Shown here: positions 16,048 through 23,850 of the stretch, one piece after another
How the letters are laid out: each line of letters opens with the position of its first letter
Position numbering within the stretch: position 1 is the first letter of the stretch
Assembly (NCBI RefSeq): GCF_001613385.1
Contig: NZ_BDCG01000021.1
Span: forward strand, 186,001 to 250,000
Source of the DNA: Nocardia flavorosea NBRC 108225
GTDB taxonomy: Bacteria; Actinomycetota; Actinomycetes; Mycobacteriales; Mycobacteriaceae
DNA: 64,000 nt
Direction: 5' to 3'
Translations under genes and position numbers: made by a program
The notes under the pieces: generated by a model
Databases searched by the model: none
Told to the model about the DNA's origin: nothing
Seen by the model: only the letters and a program-made list of their open reading frames with translations

Positions 16048-17121
16048 TCACCGGGAGCGGCGGAAGGTGAAGCGAGCGGTGGCGAGGTAGAACGGGGCGG
16101 GCACGATCGGGAGCCGGCGGCGGAACTGCTGGAAGACCGCGCGGTGCCACGAAAGGGGGGAGTGGGTGCCCGTGGCGAAGATGTGCATGGTGTCGTCGCC
16201 GTCGAAGACACAGGCGGGACCGCAGATTCCGGCCGCATACCACGGTTCCGCTGCGGTGTCGGTGTCGAGGAGTCGTTCGAATGGTTGCCAGGAAGCGCGG
16301 TCGCCGGGAATTCCGGTGGTGTGGGCCAGCCAGAGGCCCTGACTCGGGTACGGGTCCGTGCCGTGGAGGTTGGTTCCGCGTGCCGTGATCATCCAAGAAC
16401 CGGTATCGCGGACCGCGACCGTATTGTTGAAGAACCCCTCGACAGTGTTGCCGAATCGTTCCGGCGGAGTCCAGTTCGTCCCGTCTTCACTTGTGGTGTA
16501 CCGCATCTCGTAGTCGGGCAGTTCGCCACGGCCGACTTCACCGACGCATGCCAGGTACCACATCCGCCACTGCTCGCCGGTCCAGAGCACGAACGGCTCC
16601 ATGGCGCTGGGGCGCGTATCGTCCCCGTACAGAATCGGTTCAGGGTGCCGTAACCACTGACCGTCGGCGCTTCGCTGCAGGTAGCCGATCGCGTATCGGC
16701 TGCGCTTTCCGCTCATGGCGCGGGTGAGCTGTCCGGCGTAGTAGATACGTTCCACTGTGCGATCGTCCGCCGTGCCGCGGACGTAGGTCGGGGAGTGCAT
16801 CCCCGCGCTGTCCCAGGCGCCGCGTTCCGCCGGACCCAGCGCGATCGCCTGGTCGCGGCTGTCGACGACGAATTGCCAGTGGTCATCGGTGATATCGGCC
16901 CCTTCGGGGAGCCGCGCTTCGTACAGCCTGACCTGAAACCGGCTGTTCATCGCACCCACGAACATGCACCATCTGCCGTCGAGATAGTGGATATCCGGGT
17001 CGCTCACCCCCAGCAGTCCGTGCCCGGGGCGCGGGCTGTCGAGCATATCGAACAGCTTGCGTGTTTCCACCAGTGACCATGCGGCCGGTTCCGCCGCCTC
17101 ATCACTGTTTCGGGGTGCCAT
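16048..17121 (-). CDS. Five-bladed beta-propeller glycosidase-like protein
   Basis: A 357-residue protein read from ATG 17121, which has AGG nine bases upstream; ATG 17130 is an alternative and the open frame runs to 17247. It contains repeated blades with DPDIHYLDGRWCMFVGA, ARGTNLHGTDPYPSQGLWLAH and MEPFVLWTGEQWRMWYLA, the pattern of the GH32/43/62/68-type propeller fold. The acidic residues expected of glycosidases are present (SDPD, MEP), but assignment to an active family is not possible by eye. No signal peptide is evident, so it is probably cytoplasmic. It is divergent from the symporter gene. Confidence 0.65.
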   Translation of the reverse strand: MAPRNSDEAAEPAAWSLVETRKLFDMLDSPRPGHGLLGVSDPDIHYLDGRWCMFVGAMNSRFQVRLYEARLPEGADITDDHWQFVVDSRDQAIALGPAERGAWDSAGMHSPTYVRGTADDRTVERIYYAGQLTRAMSGKRSRYAIGYLQRSADGQWLRHPEPILYGDDTRPSAMEPFVLWTGEQWRMWYLACVGEVGRGELPDYEMRYTTSEDGTNWTPPERFGNTVEGFFNNTVAVRDTGSWMITARGTNLHGTDPYPSQGLWLAHTTGIPGDRASWQPFERLLDTDTAAEPWYAAGICGPACVFDGDDTMHIFATGTHSPLSWHRAVFQQFRRRLPIVPAPFYLATARFTFRRSR

Positions 17122-17385
17122 GCCATCCATCCTGCCAGCTATTTCATGGCAGTAGTCGGACGAATGGGCGCGTACGAGCACTGGTGCTGCCGGCGTTCGG
17201 AGGCTCGGCGGGGGACTGTGTGCCGGCCCGGTGCTGGTCTGTCGCACTCGGCGAAGCGCTGAGCCGATGCCCGCGGGCAGCCTTTCTTACACGGCTGTCA
17301 TCGATCGGACACACGGGTGACCGCCACCTGTGCGAGCATGCGAATCAACATAATTCTCAATGTGAATTCGCAAGGAGTATCCGTT

Positions 17386-18930
17386 TTGGGTGATTTTCTC
17401 GATACCGTCAACGGCTACGTATGGAGCGACGCTCTCGTCTACCTGTGCCTGGCGGCAGGTATCTATTTCTCGGTGCGGTCCCGGTGCCTGCAGTTGCGCC
17501 AGGTGCCCGAGATGATCCGCTTGATGATGAAGGGGCAGAGTTCATCTGCGGGGGTTTCGTCGTTCCAAGCGCTGGCGGTATCGCTGTCCGGGCGGATCGG
17601 CACCGGAAATATCGCCGGGGTGGCGACCGCGATCGCGTTCGGCGGTCCGGGCGCGATGTTCTGGATGTGGGCGATGGCCTTCCTGGGTGCGTCGACCTCG
17701 TTCGTGGAATGCACCCTCGGCCAGATCTACAAGACCCGCGACCCGCTCACCGGCGAATACCGTGGTGGACCCGCCTACTACCTGAGCAGGGCCATGGCGC
17801 ATACCAAGGCTGCCCCGGCGTTCCGGGTCTACGGGTTCGTCTTCGCCGCGGTCACCGTGCTGTCCTGCGGGGTTCTGCTGCCCAGCGTGCAGTCCAACTC
17901 CATGGCGTCGGCGATGCAGCAGGCGTGGGGAGTCTCGGAATGGGTGGTGGCAATCGGTACGGCGGCGGTGCTGGCGGTGATCATCATCGGCGGCGTCAAA
18001 CGAATCGCGGCCTTCGCGTCCGTGGTGGTGCCGTTCATGGCGGTCTGCTACATGCTGGTCGCCCTGATCATCGTCGTGGTCAACGCCTCCGAGATCCCCT
18101 CGGTGATCTCCACGATATTCGCGAGCGCTTTCGGCGCGGACGCGGCCTTCGGTGCGATTGTGGGCGCCGCGGTCATGTGGGGCGTCAAACGCGGTATCTA
18201 CTCCAACGAAGCGGGGCAGGGCAACGGCCCCCATGCCGCGGCCGCCGCCGAGGTCTCCCACCCTGTCAAACAAGGTTTCGTCCAGGCGTTCGCCGTCTAC
18301 TTCGACACGTTATTCGTCTGTAGCGCAACAGGTTTCCTGATCCTGTCCACCGGCGCCTACCGCGTATTCGAAGGCGAAACCGCCGAGGGGGCCGTTATCG
18401 CCGACGGCGGCGTCCTGCCCTCCGATATCGTCGTCGGCCCCAGCTTCGTCCAGCACGGCTTCGACACCCTCTGGAGCGGCGCCGGCTCCACGTTCGTCGC
18501 CCTCTCCCTGGCATTCTTCTGCCTGACCACGATCCTCGCCTACTACTACATCGCGGAAACCAACCTGCGGTTCCTGCTGAGCAAATACGGCACCGCCGTG
18601 GTTCCGTTCCTGCGCTGGTCGGCCGGTTCGGTCGCCACGGTCGTACTGCAGGCTCTTATCCTGGCGTCGGTGGTGGTCGGCTGCGTATCGACCGCGGCGG
18701 AAGCGTGGGCGCTGGGTGATATCGGAGTGGGTTTGATGGCCTGGCTCAATATCGTGGGCATCCTCGTCTTGCAGCAGCCCGCGTACAAGGCGTTGCGGGA
18801 CTACGAGAAACAGCAGCGGGATGGGGTGGATCCGGTATTCGATCCGAGGGCGCTGGGTATCGCCGGGGCCACTTTCTGGGAGACCTACGAACCGTCGGGC
18901 GACAAGGTAAAGGTGCCGACGAGGGCATGA
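17386..18930 (+). CDS. Alanine/glycine:cation symporter (AGCS family)
   Basis: A 514-residue transporter starting at TTG 17386, eight bases after AAGGAG. It has the family signatures SGRIGTGNIAGVATAIAFGGPGAMFWMW near residue 70 and SNEAGQGNGPHAAAAAEVSHPVKQG near residue 270, and about 10-11 membrane segments. It takes up alanine or glycine together with sodium or protons at the cytoplasmic membrane. The last 20 residues (ATFWETYEPSGDKVKVPTRA) are notable because their coding sequence recurs, decayed, at 21604-21670. It is transcribed alone. Confidence 0.92.
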   Translation: MGDFLDTVNGYVWSDALVYLCLAAGIYFSVRSRCLQLRQVPEMIRLMMKGQSSSAGVSSFQALAVSLSGRIGTGNIAGVATAIAFGGPGAMFWMWAMAFLGASTSFVECTLGQIYKTRDPLTGEYRGGPAYYLSRAMAHTKAAPAFRVYGFVFAAVTVLSCGVLLPSVQSNSMASAMQQAWGVSEWVVAIGTAAVLAVIIIGGVKRIAAFASVVVPFMAVCYMLVALIIVVVNASEIPSVISTIFASAFGADAAFGAIVGAAVMWGVKRGIYSNEAGQGNGPHAAAAAEVSHPVKQGFVQAFAVYFDTLFVCSATGFLILSTGAYRVFEGETAEGAVIADGGVLPSDIVVGPSFVQHGFDTLWSGAGSTFVALSLAFFCLTTILAYYYIAETNLRFLLSKYGTAVVPFLRWSAGSVATVVLQALILASVVVGCVSTAAEAWALGDIGVGLMAWLNIVGILVLQQPAYKALRDYEKQQRDGVDPVFDPRALGIAGATFWETYEPSGDKVKVPTRA

Positions 18931-19169
18931 GCCGAGTGACCACCGATCCGGCGCTCGAGACCGGCTGACCGGGATGTCATCGACCACGGCGCCTGTGTAG
19001 GCCTCGCGCGGTGGAACCGGTCTCGACCCGGCCCGTAGTCGACCTGGCCATGGATATGTGGCAGTATCCGATACGGACATGTCGGAAAGCGTAGGGGGGC
19101 TTCGATGTATAGACGCCTTTAGTCGAACACTCGGGCATGTCAGTGTGACGAAACAAGACGAAGGTCGAA

Positions 19170-19496
19170 GTGGTTTACGAATTCAAGGTCGAACCAGCTC
19201 ATTTGGATTTGGCGGCACGTGATCTGTGGAAACTGAGTGAGGACAACCCGCAGGCGGTGGCCTATGCCAAGCAGTGGCTGACACTGGATCAAAGCGCGGG
19301 CGAGATACTCAAACCCGTGTTCGCCGGACTCCAGAAAGCCGGTGAACGGCTGCAGAAGAATTATGAAACTCTGGGTCGTGTCACGGACTTGTCATCGACA
19401 GAACTGACGAATTCCGCCGTGATGTATCGATCGACGGACACCCAAACTGCCGAAAATCTGGATCGCAGCTACGAAAATCCGGAGTCGGTAAATTGA
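19170..19496 (+). CDS. EspC-like type VII secretion substrate
   Basis: A 108-residue all-helical protein starting at GTG 19170 with AAGG five bases upstream. Two long helices with a turn, no signal peptide, and a C-terminal YRSTDTQTAENL segment that supplies the YxxxD export motif of ESX substrates. Layout and length match the EspC/DUF2580 family, secreted by ESX machines usually as a partner of a larger helical protein. The next gene starts inside its stop (TTGA overlap), and that protein has a WxG turn, which fits a co-secreted pair. Confidence 0.7.
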   Translation: MVYEFKVEPAHLDLAARDLWKLSEDNPQAVAYAKQWLTLDQSAGEILKPVFAGLQKAGERLQKNYETLGRVTDLSSTELTNSAVMYRSTDTQTAENLDRSYENPESVN

Positions 19497-20203
19497 GCAC
19501 CGAGTGGCCGGTGGCCAAACTTGCCACACCCAGCGACGATACAGACCCCGTATCCAACTTGGCCGAGCTGATGCTCAACGGCAACGGTGTGAGCATGAGT
19601 TACATGATCAATGCAGTGATCTCGTACGTCACCGGGTTCGACCCCATCGGCACGGTGACCAACTATGCTTCGGGTGATTGGTCCACTCTCTACCAGTCGG
19701 CGCAAGCTATCCGGAACATGGCTGGTTACAACAGTGCCTACGAAGGCTCCATCGATTCGGCCGCGGCGCACTTTGCGGCATCATGGACAGGGAACGCTGC
19801 CGATGACGCACGCGCGTTCTTCACCACGTTGGGTGACAGCCTGACCGGGCAAATCGATCCGATGAACGAGATGGCGGGTAAGATCGAAGAGTTCGCCCTG
19901 AATTCCTACGAGATGGCCAACGGTATTGCCGCTGCCCTCCAAGGGTTGGGTGATCTGGCAATTGTCTTCCTGGTGAACCAGGCAGCGGCACGGCTTCCGA
20001 CGCCTGCAGCAGCTGTATTCCAATCCGTTGCGGCTGCGATCGCGGCGGTGATGGCAGTGAAGAGCGTCCAGGTTGTCAGTGCATTCGGCAATTGGTACAG
20101 CGGCGCGATGGCACTGCTCAGCTACTTGGAGAGCGGCGAGGATTATAAGATCGACATTCCCGAACTTCCGGAGAAAACTTATGACCACCCTGGGGTGTCA
20201 TGA
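19493..20203 (+). CDS. WXG100-related type VII secretion protein
   Basis: A 236-residue protein starting at TTG 19493, overlapping the previous stop. Residues near 100 read ASWTGNAADDARAFFTTLGD, a WxG turn between helices as in WXG100/ESX proteins. A hydrophobic alanine-rich stretch (about residues 160-205) follows, which may insert in a membrane or form a helical bundle. It is longer than a simple WXG100 protein (about 100 residues) and more like larger ESX-associated effectors. No toxin domain is recognisable at the C-terminus. Confidence 0.65.
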   Translation: MSTEWPVAKLATPSDDTDPVSNLAELMLNGNGVSMSYMINAVISYVTGFDPIGTVTNYASGDWSTLYQSAQAIRNMAGYNSAYEGSIDSAAAHFAASWTGNAADDARAFFTTLGDSLTGQIDPMNEMAGKIEEFALNSYEMANGIAAALQGLGDLAIVFLVNQAAARLPTPAAAVFQSVAAAIAAVMAVKSVQVVSAFGNWYSGAMALLSYLESGEDYKIDIPELPEKTYDHPGVS

Positions 20204-20709
20204 ACAATCGTGAAGAACCGATGTTGGACCCGGCCGGAGATATCGGTGTATCGCGGGTGCTTTCGCAGGCATTGAAGGCACTGGCCGACAACACCGCCGA
20301 CAAGAACCTGGAAAACCAGTTGCGGGAAATCCGCAACGGAACCGGCAGTTTGCGCGATCTGGAGTCCAGTGAATCGTTTTTGAGGCTTGGTGATTCGGTA
20401 CTGGAGCAGGTTCGGCAGGACCAAGCTGTCCAGACCGACGAGGAGAAGCAGCGGCTGGTCGACATGGGCAATGCCATCCTCGAACGTTACCGACACGAAG
20501 ATCCCCACGTCTCGGACCGCGAAACGCGGCCGGCTCCGGAACCCCGTCCCGCACCGGAACCTCCCGCTCAGCCCGTACCACCACACACCGCATCGCAGCC
20601 GACGAGCAACCCGCGTCGATCCTGGCGTGATGTCGTCGTGACCCCCGACGAGCCCGATGAAGACGACCTGTATTTCCAGGAACGGCGGCAACGCGGCTGG
20701 TTGCAGTGA
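20200..20709 (+). CDS. Hypothetical protein of the ESX-type cassette (chaperone-like?)
   Basis: A 169-residue hydrophilic protein starting at ATG 20200 in an ATGA overlap. The first 90 residues are helical and charged (LENQLREIRNGTGSLRDLES and following). The middle is a proline/alanine linker (APEPRPAPEPPAQPVPP), and the C-terminus is a short acidic-aromatic tail. No signal, membrane segment or known domain. Position suggests a cytoplasmic partner or adaptor of the secreted proteins, but this is inference only. Confidence 0.6.
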   Translation: MNNREEPMLDPAGDIGVSRVLSQALKALADNTADKNLENQLREIRNGTGSLRDLESSESFLRLGDSVLEQVRQDQAVQTDEEKQRLVDMGNAILERYRHEDPHVSDRETRPAPEPRPAPEPPAQPVPPHTASQPTSNPRRSWRDVVVTPDEPDEDDLYFQERRQRGWLQ

Positions 20710-21584
20710 GTGGGGCGCCGGAGACCGGGCGGGAGCACCATCTCGACGAGTACGGCCGAACGTGGCTGTACTCGGAACATTCGGTGCGCAACCCCGGCGA
20801 GGCCGCGCGGGAAGGGCACCACGAAACAACGGACGCGACTATCCCGCTTCGCCGCCGGCCGAGCTCTCGGAGCAATGCTGAACCACTGCTCCGGATGTCA
20901 CGACGACGACTTACAGGTGCCACGGTGCCGCTCGACCTGGAGTTCGCGCAACCGCTCCCGAGTGTCTGTGCCGCCCACGGCCGGCCCGCTGTGGCGTGGG
21001 TGTCCATGAGGTCTGTCTTCTACGAAACCGCGGTCCACCCGCGCGACCCGAAGCTCTCGTTCCATGCACCGCATCGATATCCACCGCCCTCGACCGTGGT
21101 CGACGGTGATTGGCCGATATGCGACTTGTGCAGCGGCTATCGACGTCGCTACCGCGGTTTGGCCGGGCTCCTTGCGATAGTTATGGTCGCCAACTTGATA
21201 GCCGTGGTTGTCGTCGCGCGGATAGTGCATTACGACCCGCTGATACCTCCGCTGGCGCTCGGCGTATTCCCGGGTTCGATTCCGCTCGGATTGCTCGTCA
21301 TGTCGTGGCTCTACAAGAAGGGCGATCCCCGGATGACGCTGCGGCCCATCGATGACGAACGGTTCCTGCGGGTCGCGGTACACCCGAAGTTCGGGGCCGC
21401 CGTTCATCGTGTGACCACGGAACCGCAGGGGAAGCCGCCCGCGGTGCAGCACTATCGCCTCGAACACGGCCGGGTGGTGCCGGACCATTCGGCGCAGGGT
21501 GGGCAGACGGGAACAGGTCCCTACCGGATGGAGAACGGCAGAGTCGTACCGAACTATGCTGTGAGGCCCGGGGATGATCGCTGA
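20706..21584 (+). CDS. Two-TM membrane protein with C-terminal tandem repeat
   Basis: A 292-residue protein starting at GTG 20706, again overlapping the previous stop (GTGA). Hydrophilic N-terminal half with CxxC-type residues (ICDLCSGYRRRYRG) directly before two hydrophobic segments (about residues 152-200). The tail repeats a short unit: YRLEHGRVVPDHSAQ and YRMENGRVVPNYAVR. It is the last gene of the coupled cassette and is probably the membrane anchor or docking component. No family recognised. Confidence 0.6.
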   Translation: MSGAPETGREHHLDEYGRTWLYSEHSVRNPGEAAREGHHETTDATIPLRRRPSSRSNAEPLLRMSRRRLTGATVPLDLEFAQPLPSVCAAHGRPAVAWVSMRSVFYETAVHPRDPKLSFHAPHRYPPPSTVVDGDWPICDLCSGYRRRYRGLAGLLAIVMVANLIAVVVVARIVHYDPLIPPLALGVFPGSIPLGLLVMSWLYKKGDPRMTLRPIDDERFLRVAVHPKFGAAVHRVTTEPQGKPPAVQHYRLEHGRVVPDHSAQGGQTGTGPYRMENGRVVPNYAVRPGDDR

Positions 21585-21603
21585 CGCGTAAGAGTCCCGT
21601 GCG

Positions 21604-21670
21604 GATTGCCGGCGCCACCTCTGGGAGACCTACGAACCGTCGAGCGATAAGAAAAAGACGCCGGTCAGGA
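21604..21670 (+). pseudogene. Decayed copy of the AGCS symporter 3' end
   Basis: ATTGCCGGCGCCACC followed by CTGGGAGACCTACGAACCGT matches codons for IAGATFWETYEPS at the end of the symporter. A 22-base block at 21621-21642 is identical to 18876-18897. One base is missing in the TTC codon, and the frame then reads WETYEPSSDKKKTPVRS. It marks a lost second symporter copy, or a duplication made when the four-gene cassette between the copies was acquired. Confidence 0.65.
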
Positions 21671-21868
21671 GCGTAGAGCACTCGGTATCCGCCGGCCGGG
21701 TCGCCCAGGTGCGGGCGTATGGTTTTCGGTCCGCGCGGTCGGACGCGGTCACTACCGGCCTCGCCTCCCTGATGGGGATCATTCTCGGCGTGAGCCGGCG
21801 GGCTCCCTCGGCACCGAGAAAAGGCAGGTGAAGACGCTTGTTGGGGGTCCGGCTGGTGCGGCCGGGTG

Positions 21869-21977
21869 TCATGTGTGGCGTACGGTGCCGCCGGCTTCGA
21901 TGCCGTCCAGGATGATGTCGAGTCCGTCGATGAACCAGTCGCGTTCTCCGGCGGGCGAGGGTTGGTCACAGAGACCA
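21869..21977 (-). pseudogene. TetR-family regulator C-terminal remnant
   Basis: The minus-strand frame ending at a TGA at 21869-21871 reads SPAGERDWFIDGLDIILDGI then EAGGTVRHT. This is the characteristic last helix of many TetR repressors (FxxGLDxLLDGIE). Upstream the frame loses resemblance at once, so only about 30 residues survive. Confidence 0.5.
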
Positions 21978-22312
21978 GCCCAAATCGACTTTGCTGCGAC
22001 TTTCGCACTCTTGCACGCTGAATTCGCAACCTAGAATGCGACTTTCGCACTCTGACACTGGGTTGGTGTCCCTGAGATGGGACGCCTCAGCGGCGCTTGA
22101 ACGACGCGAACATACTGTGCGTCGATAGTTTGCGAAGATGCAACTCCGGGTGCTGATACCTGCGGGCACGGACCAGGTATGGGTCACGATTATCTGGTCA
22201 TCGAACCTGAACCCCGAGTTGACAGGTGCGTCGAACGGGTCCGAGGGTTCCCGGTGGAGGTACGAACCCCTAGGGGACCGTACTCGATCTGCGACAACCG
22301 AGACTGCGAGAC
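21978..22312. other. Gene-free border of the defence island
   Basis: Contains the 17-bp repeats and no convincing gene. Frames here look like by-products of the repeats. Confidence 0.4.
21995..22053. repeat. 17-bp direct repeat with palindromic core
   Basis: TGCGACTTTCGCACTCT occurs at 21995-22011 and 22037-22053, 42 bp apart start to start. Each copy holds the palindrome TGCGA-CTT-TCGCA. It lies beside the TetR remnant and could be an orphan operator pair or a recombination scar at the edge of the defence island. Confidence 0.5.
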
Positions 22313-22858
22313 CTAATCGTCCGGAGATGGTTGGTCGTCCGCGGGCGTGGGAGCCTGCTGTTGCGGGCGCAATGCGCTTTCCGGCAGGTCACGGATATCG
22401 CCGGGCAGGATGATGGGATGCGTCGGAAACACTCGTGCCGAAGCGCTTTGGACAGCTTCGCGGAGATATGGGCCTACGTCCCGTAGGGCTCGGTTCACGA
22501 TTTTTGTGCTGGCGCTGCCTTCGAGATCTACCAGGAATGCGCTCGTATCCTCGATATTTCCTTCGCTGGGGGTAGGAGACCCAGACGAAAATGCAGCCAC
22601 CTCGTAGAACGCGACGATCTCGACCCGAACGGCACGAGGGTGATCGTCCAGGACGAGCAAGTCGATCGAAGCCGCGATCTGGCTAGCCGGTCGTCCACCT
22701 AATCCGATGGTCAACTCGCTCTTTGTTCCCGCCGCCCAATCGGGTATCTCTTTCTCGTCGTCCCATCGTTGTGCGAGGACGGACCAGGTTTCGATCCTGT
22801 CCAAACGGATGGCGAACGATGTAGTCGATGCCCCGTCGATGTGGCGTTTGTCGGTCAT
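22313..22858 (-). CDS. SecB-like chaperone of a toxin-antitoxin-chaperone locus
   Basis: A 181-residue acidic protein coupled to the XRE antitoxin gene by an ATGA overlap. The middle (PRAVRVEIVAFYEVAAF, then FLVDLEGSASTKIVNRALRD) and the end (VGPYLREAVQSASARV, FPTHPIILPGD) follow the strand-strand-helix order of SecB-like proteins. In particular the final PYxREAVxxxxxR...PxxPIxLP element resembles the C-terminal part of mycobacterial Rv1957. In such TAC systems the chaperone protects the antitoxin from aggregation and proteolysis. The match is to fold-level features by eye, so a profile search is needed for certainty. Confidence 0.55.
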   Translation of the reverse strand: MTDKRHIDGASTTSFAIRLDRIETWSVLAQRWDDEKEIPDWAAGTKSELTIGLGGRPASQIAASIDLLVLDDHPRAVRVEIVAFYEVAAFSSGSPTPSEGNIEDTSAFLVDLEGSASTKIVNRALRDVGPYLREAVQSASARVFPTHPIILPGDIRDLPESALRPQQQAPTPADDQPSPDD

Positions 22859-23247
22859 CGGGGCCCATCGCTGTCGGCTACCGCGCCCAGTTGGAGTACC
22901 GACGCTTCGTCGTCGTCGAGCTTGTCGGCGGGGACGAAGACCGGCTCGTGTAGCGTCCGCGGTGAGATGGTCCAGGCGTGTTCGTCACCAGCGGCGCGGG
23001 CGGTGCGCCGGGCCTGATTTTCCTCGACGGTCTCCACATTGATCTCGATCGCTGCGCCTACGGCATGGGCGTAGCGCAGGACGATATCAATCGTCGGATT
23101 ACTGCCCTCGATATCGGACTCGAACCTGCTGATGCCGGACCTGTTGATGCCGATCGCTTCGGCGACCTGCGCCTGACTTATTCCCCGCCGCGTGCGTATA
23201 CCGATGAGGTCGTTGAACAGGCGGCGTCGAGCCTGAGTCAGGTCCAT
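22855..23247 (-). CDS. XRE-family antitoxin/regulator (HigA-like)
   Basis: A 130-residue protein from ATG 23247, five bases after AGGA. Residues 10-70 form a classic Xre helix-turn-helix: GIRTRRGISQAQVAEAIGI then NRSGISRFESD. The tail of about 60 residues is the likely toxin- and chaperone-binding part. An in-frame ATG at 23313 sits exactly seven bases after a TATAAT and would give a leaderless 152-residue form. A perfect 10-bp inverted repeat surrounds that promoter, so it is probably autorepressed. It is followed by the SecB-like gene, and preceded by a frameshifted toxin-like gene. Confidence 0.8.
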   Translation of the reverse strand: MDLTQARRRLFNDLIGIRTRRGISQAQVAEAIGINRSGISRFESDIEGSNPTIDIVLRYAHAVGAAIEINVETVEENQARRTARAAGDEHAWTISPRTLHEPVFVPADKLDDDEASVLQLGAVADSDGPR

Positions 23248-23310
23248 TGCGTTCCTGAGGTGGCTTTGGCTGGTTAAGTCGAGGGCTTGTACGCGTCGCC
23301 TACTAATCCT

Positions 23311-23338
23311 CATATGTTGCATTATAGCGCAACATATG
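23311..23338 (-). promoter_or_regulatory. Antitoxin promoter with -10 inside a palindromic operator
   Basis: CATATGTTGC (23311-23320) and GCAACATATG (23329-23338) are perfect 10-bp inverted arms. The 8-bp spacer contains, on the minus strand, a perfect TATAAT -10 box (23321-23326). A repressor dimer on this site would block polymerase directly. The transcript would start about at the ATG at 23313. Confidence 0.75.
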
Positions 23339-23366
23339 CTTGGGGGAGTGCTGTGCCGCGGTTCGG

Positions 23367-23850
23367 TTATCGCTTCGGAAACGGCGCCCACAGGTACCCA
23401 CGTTCCGTGAAGAACTTCCTGAGATACCGCATGGCCTGTTTTGATATCGCGCCGCTGTCGGTCGTGGTTCTGCAGTGGGTTGAGGCGGCCCAGTTTGCTG
23501 TCCCGCAATGTCACGCCCACGACGTGGTCTTGCCGATTGACCGGCTCCCCGAAGTACAACCGCCATTCCGTCTTCCTGCCTATGCCGGAGGCCTTCAGTT
23601 TGCCCAGCCAGGGTGGGTCCGGTTCGTCCTTGGGTGCGTAATCGAGCGGGCACCGGTAATCCTGCGGCTGTCGATATCGGCTACGCCCGAGGCCACCCCG
23701 CTCCGATTCTTCGATCTGACCGATGAGGTTGCCGTACGCGAATGGGTCCCGGGCCAGCAACTCGTTCAGTCCCTTGTCGGCGTCAGGAGTATGTTCCCAG
23801 TGGCACTGTCCTCGGGTTACGCGCTCGCCGTGCGGGAAGGTGTGGGTCAC
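23367..23850 (-). pseudogene. RelE/HigB-like toxin gene, apparently frameshifted
   Basis: Starts at ATG 23850 in an ATGA overlap with the upstream gene. The frame gives DADKGLNELLARDPFAYGNL and later EWRLYFGEPVNRQDHVVGVT and NHDRQRRDIK. After the A4 run (plus-strand 23439-23442) the natural continuation is in another frame: QAMRYLRKFFTERGYLWAPF, then a stop at 23367. Joined, it is about 161 residues with a helix, beta-sheet with RLYF strand and terminal helix, like RelE-superfamily mRNA interferases. Read without the shift, the frame runs on through the operator and fuses to the antitoxin. Either the toxin is dead, or frameshifting or sequence error is involved. Confidence 0.45.
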
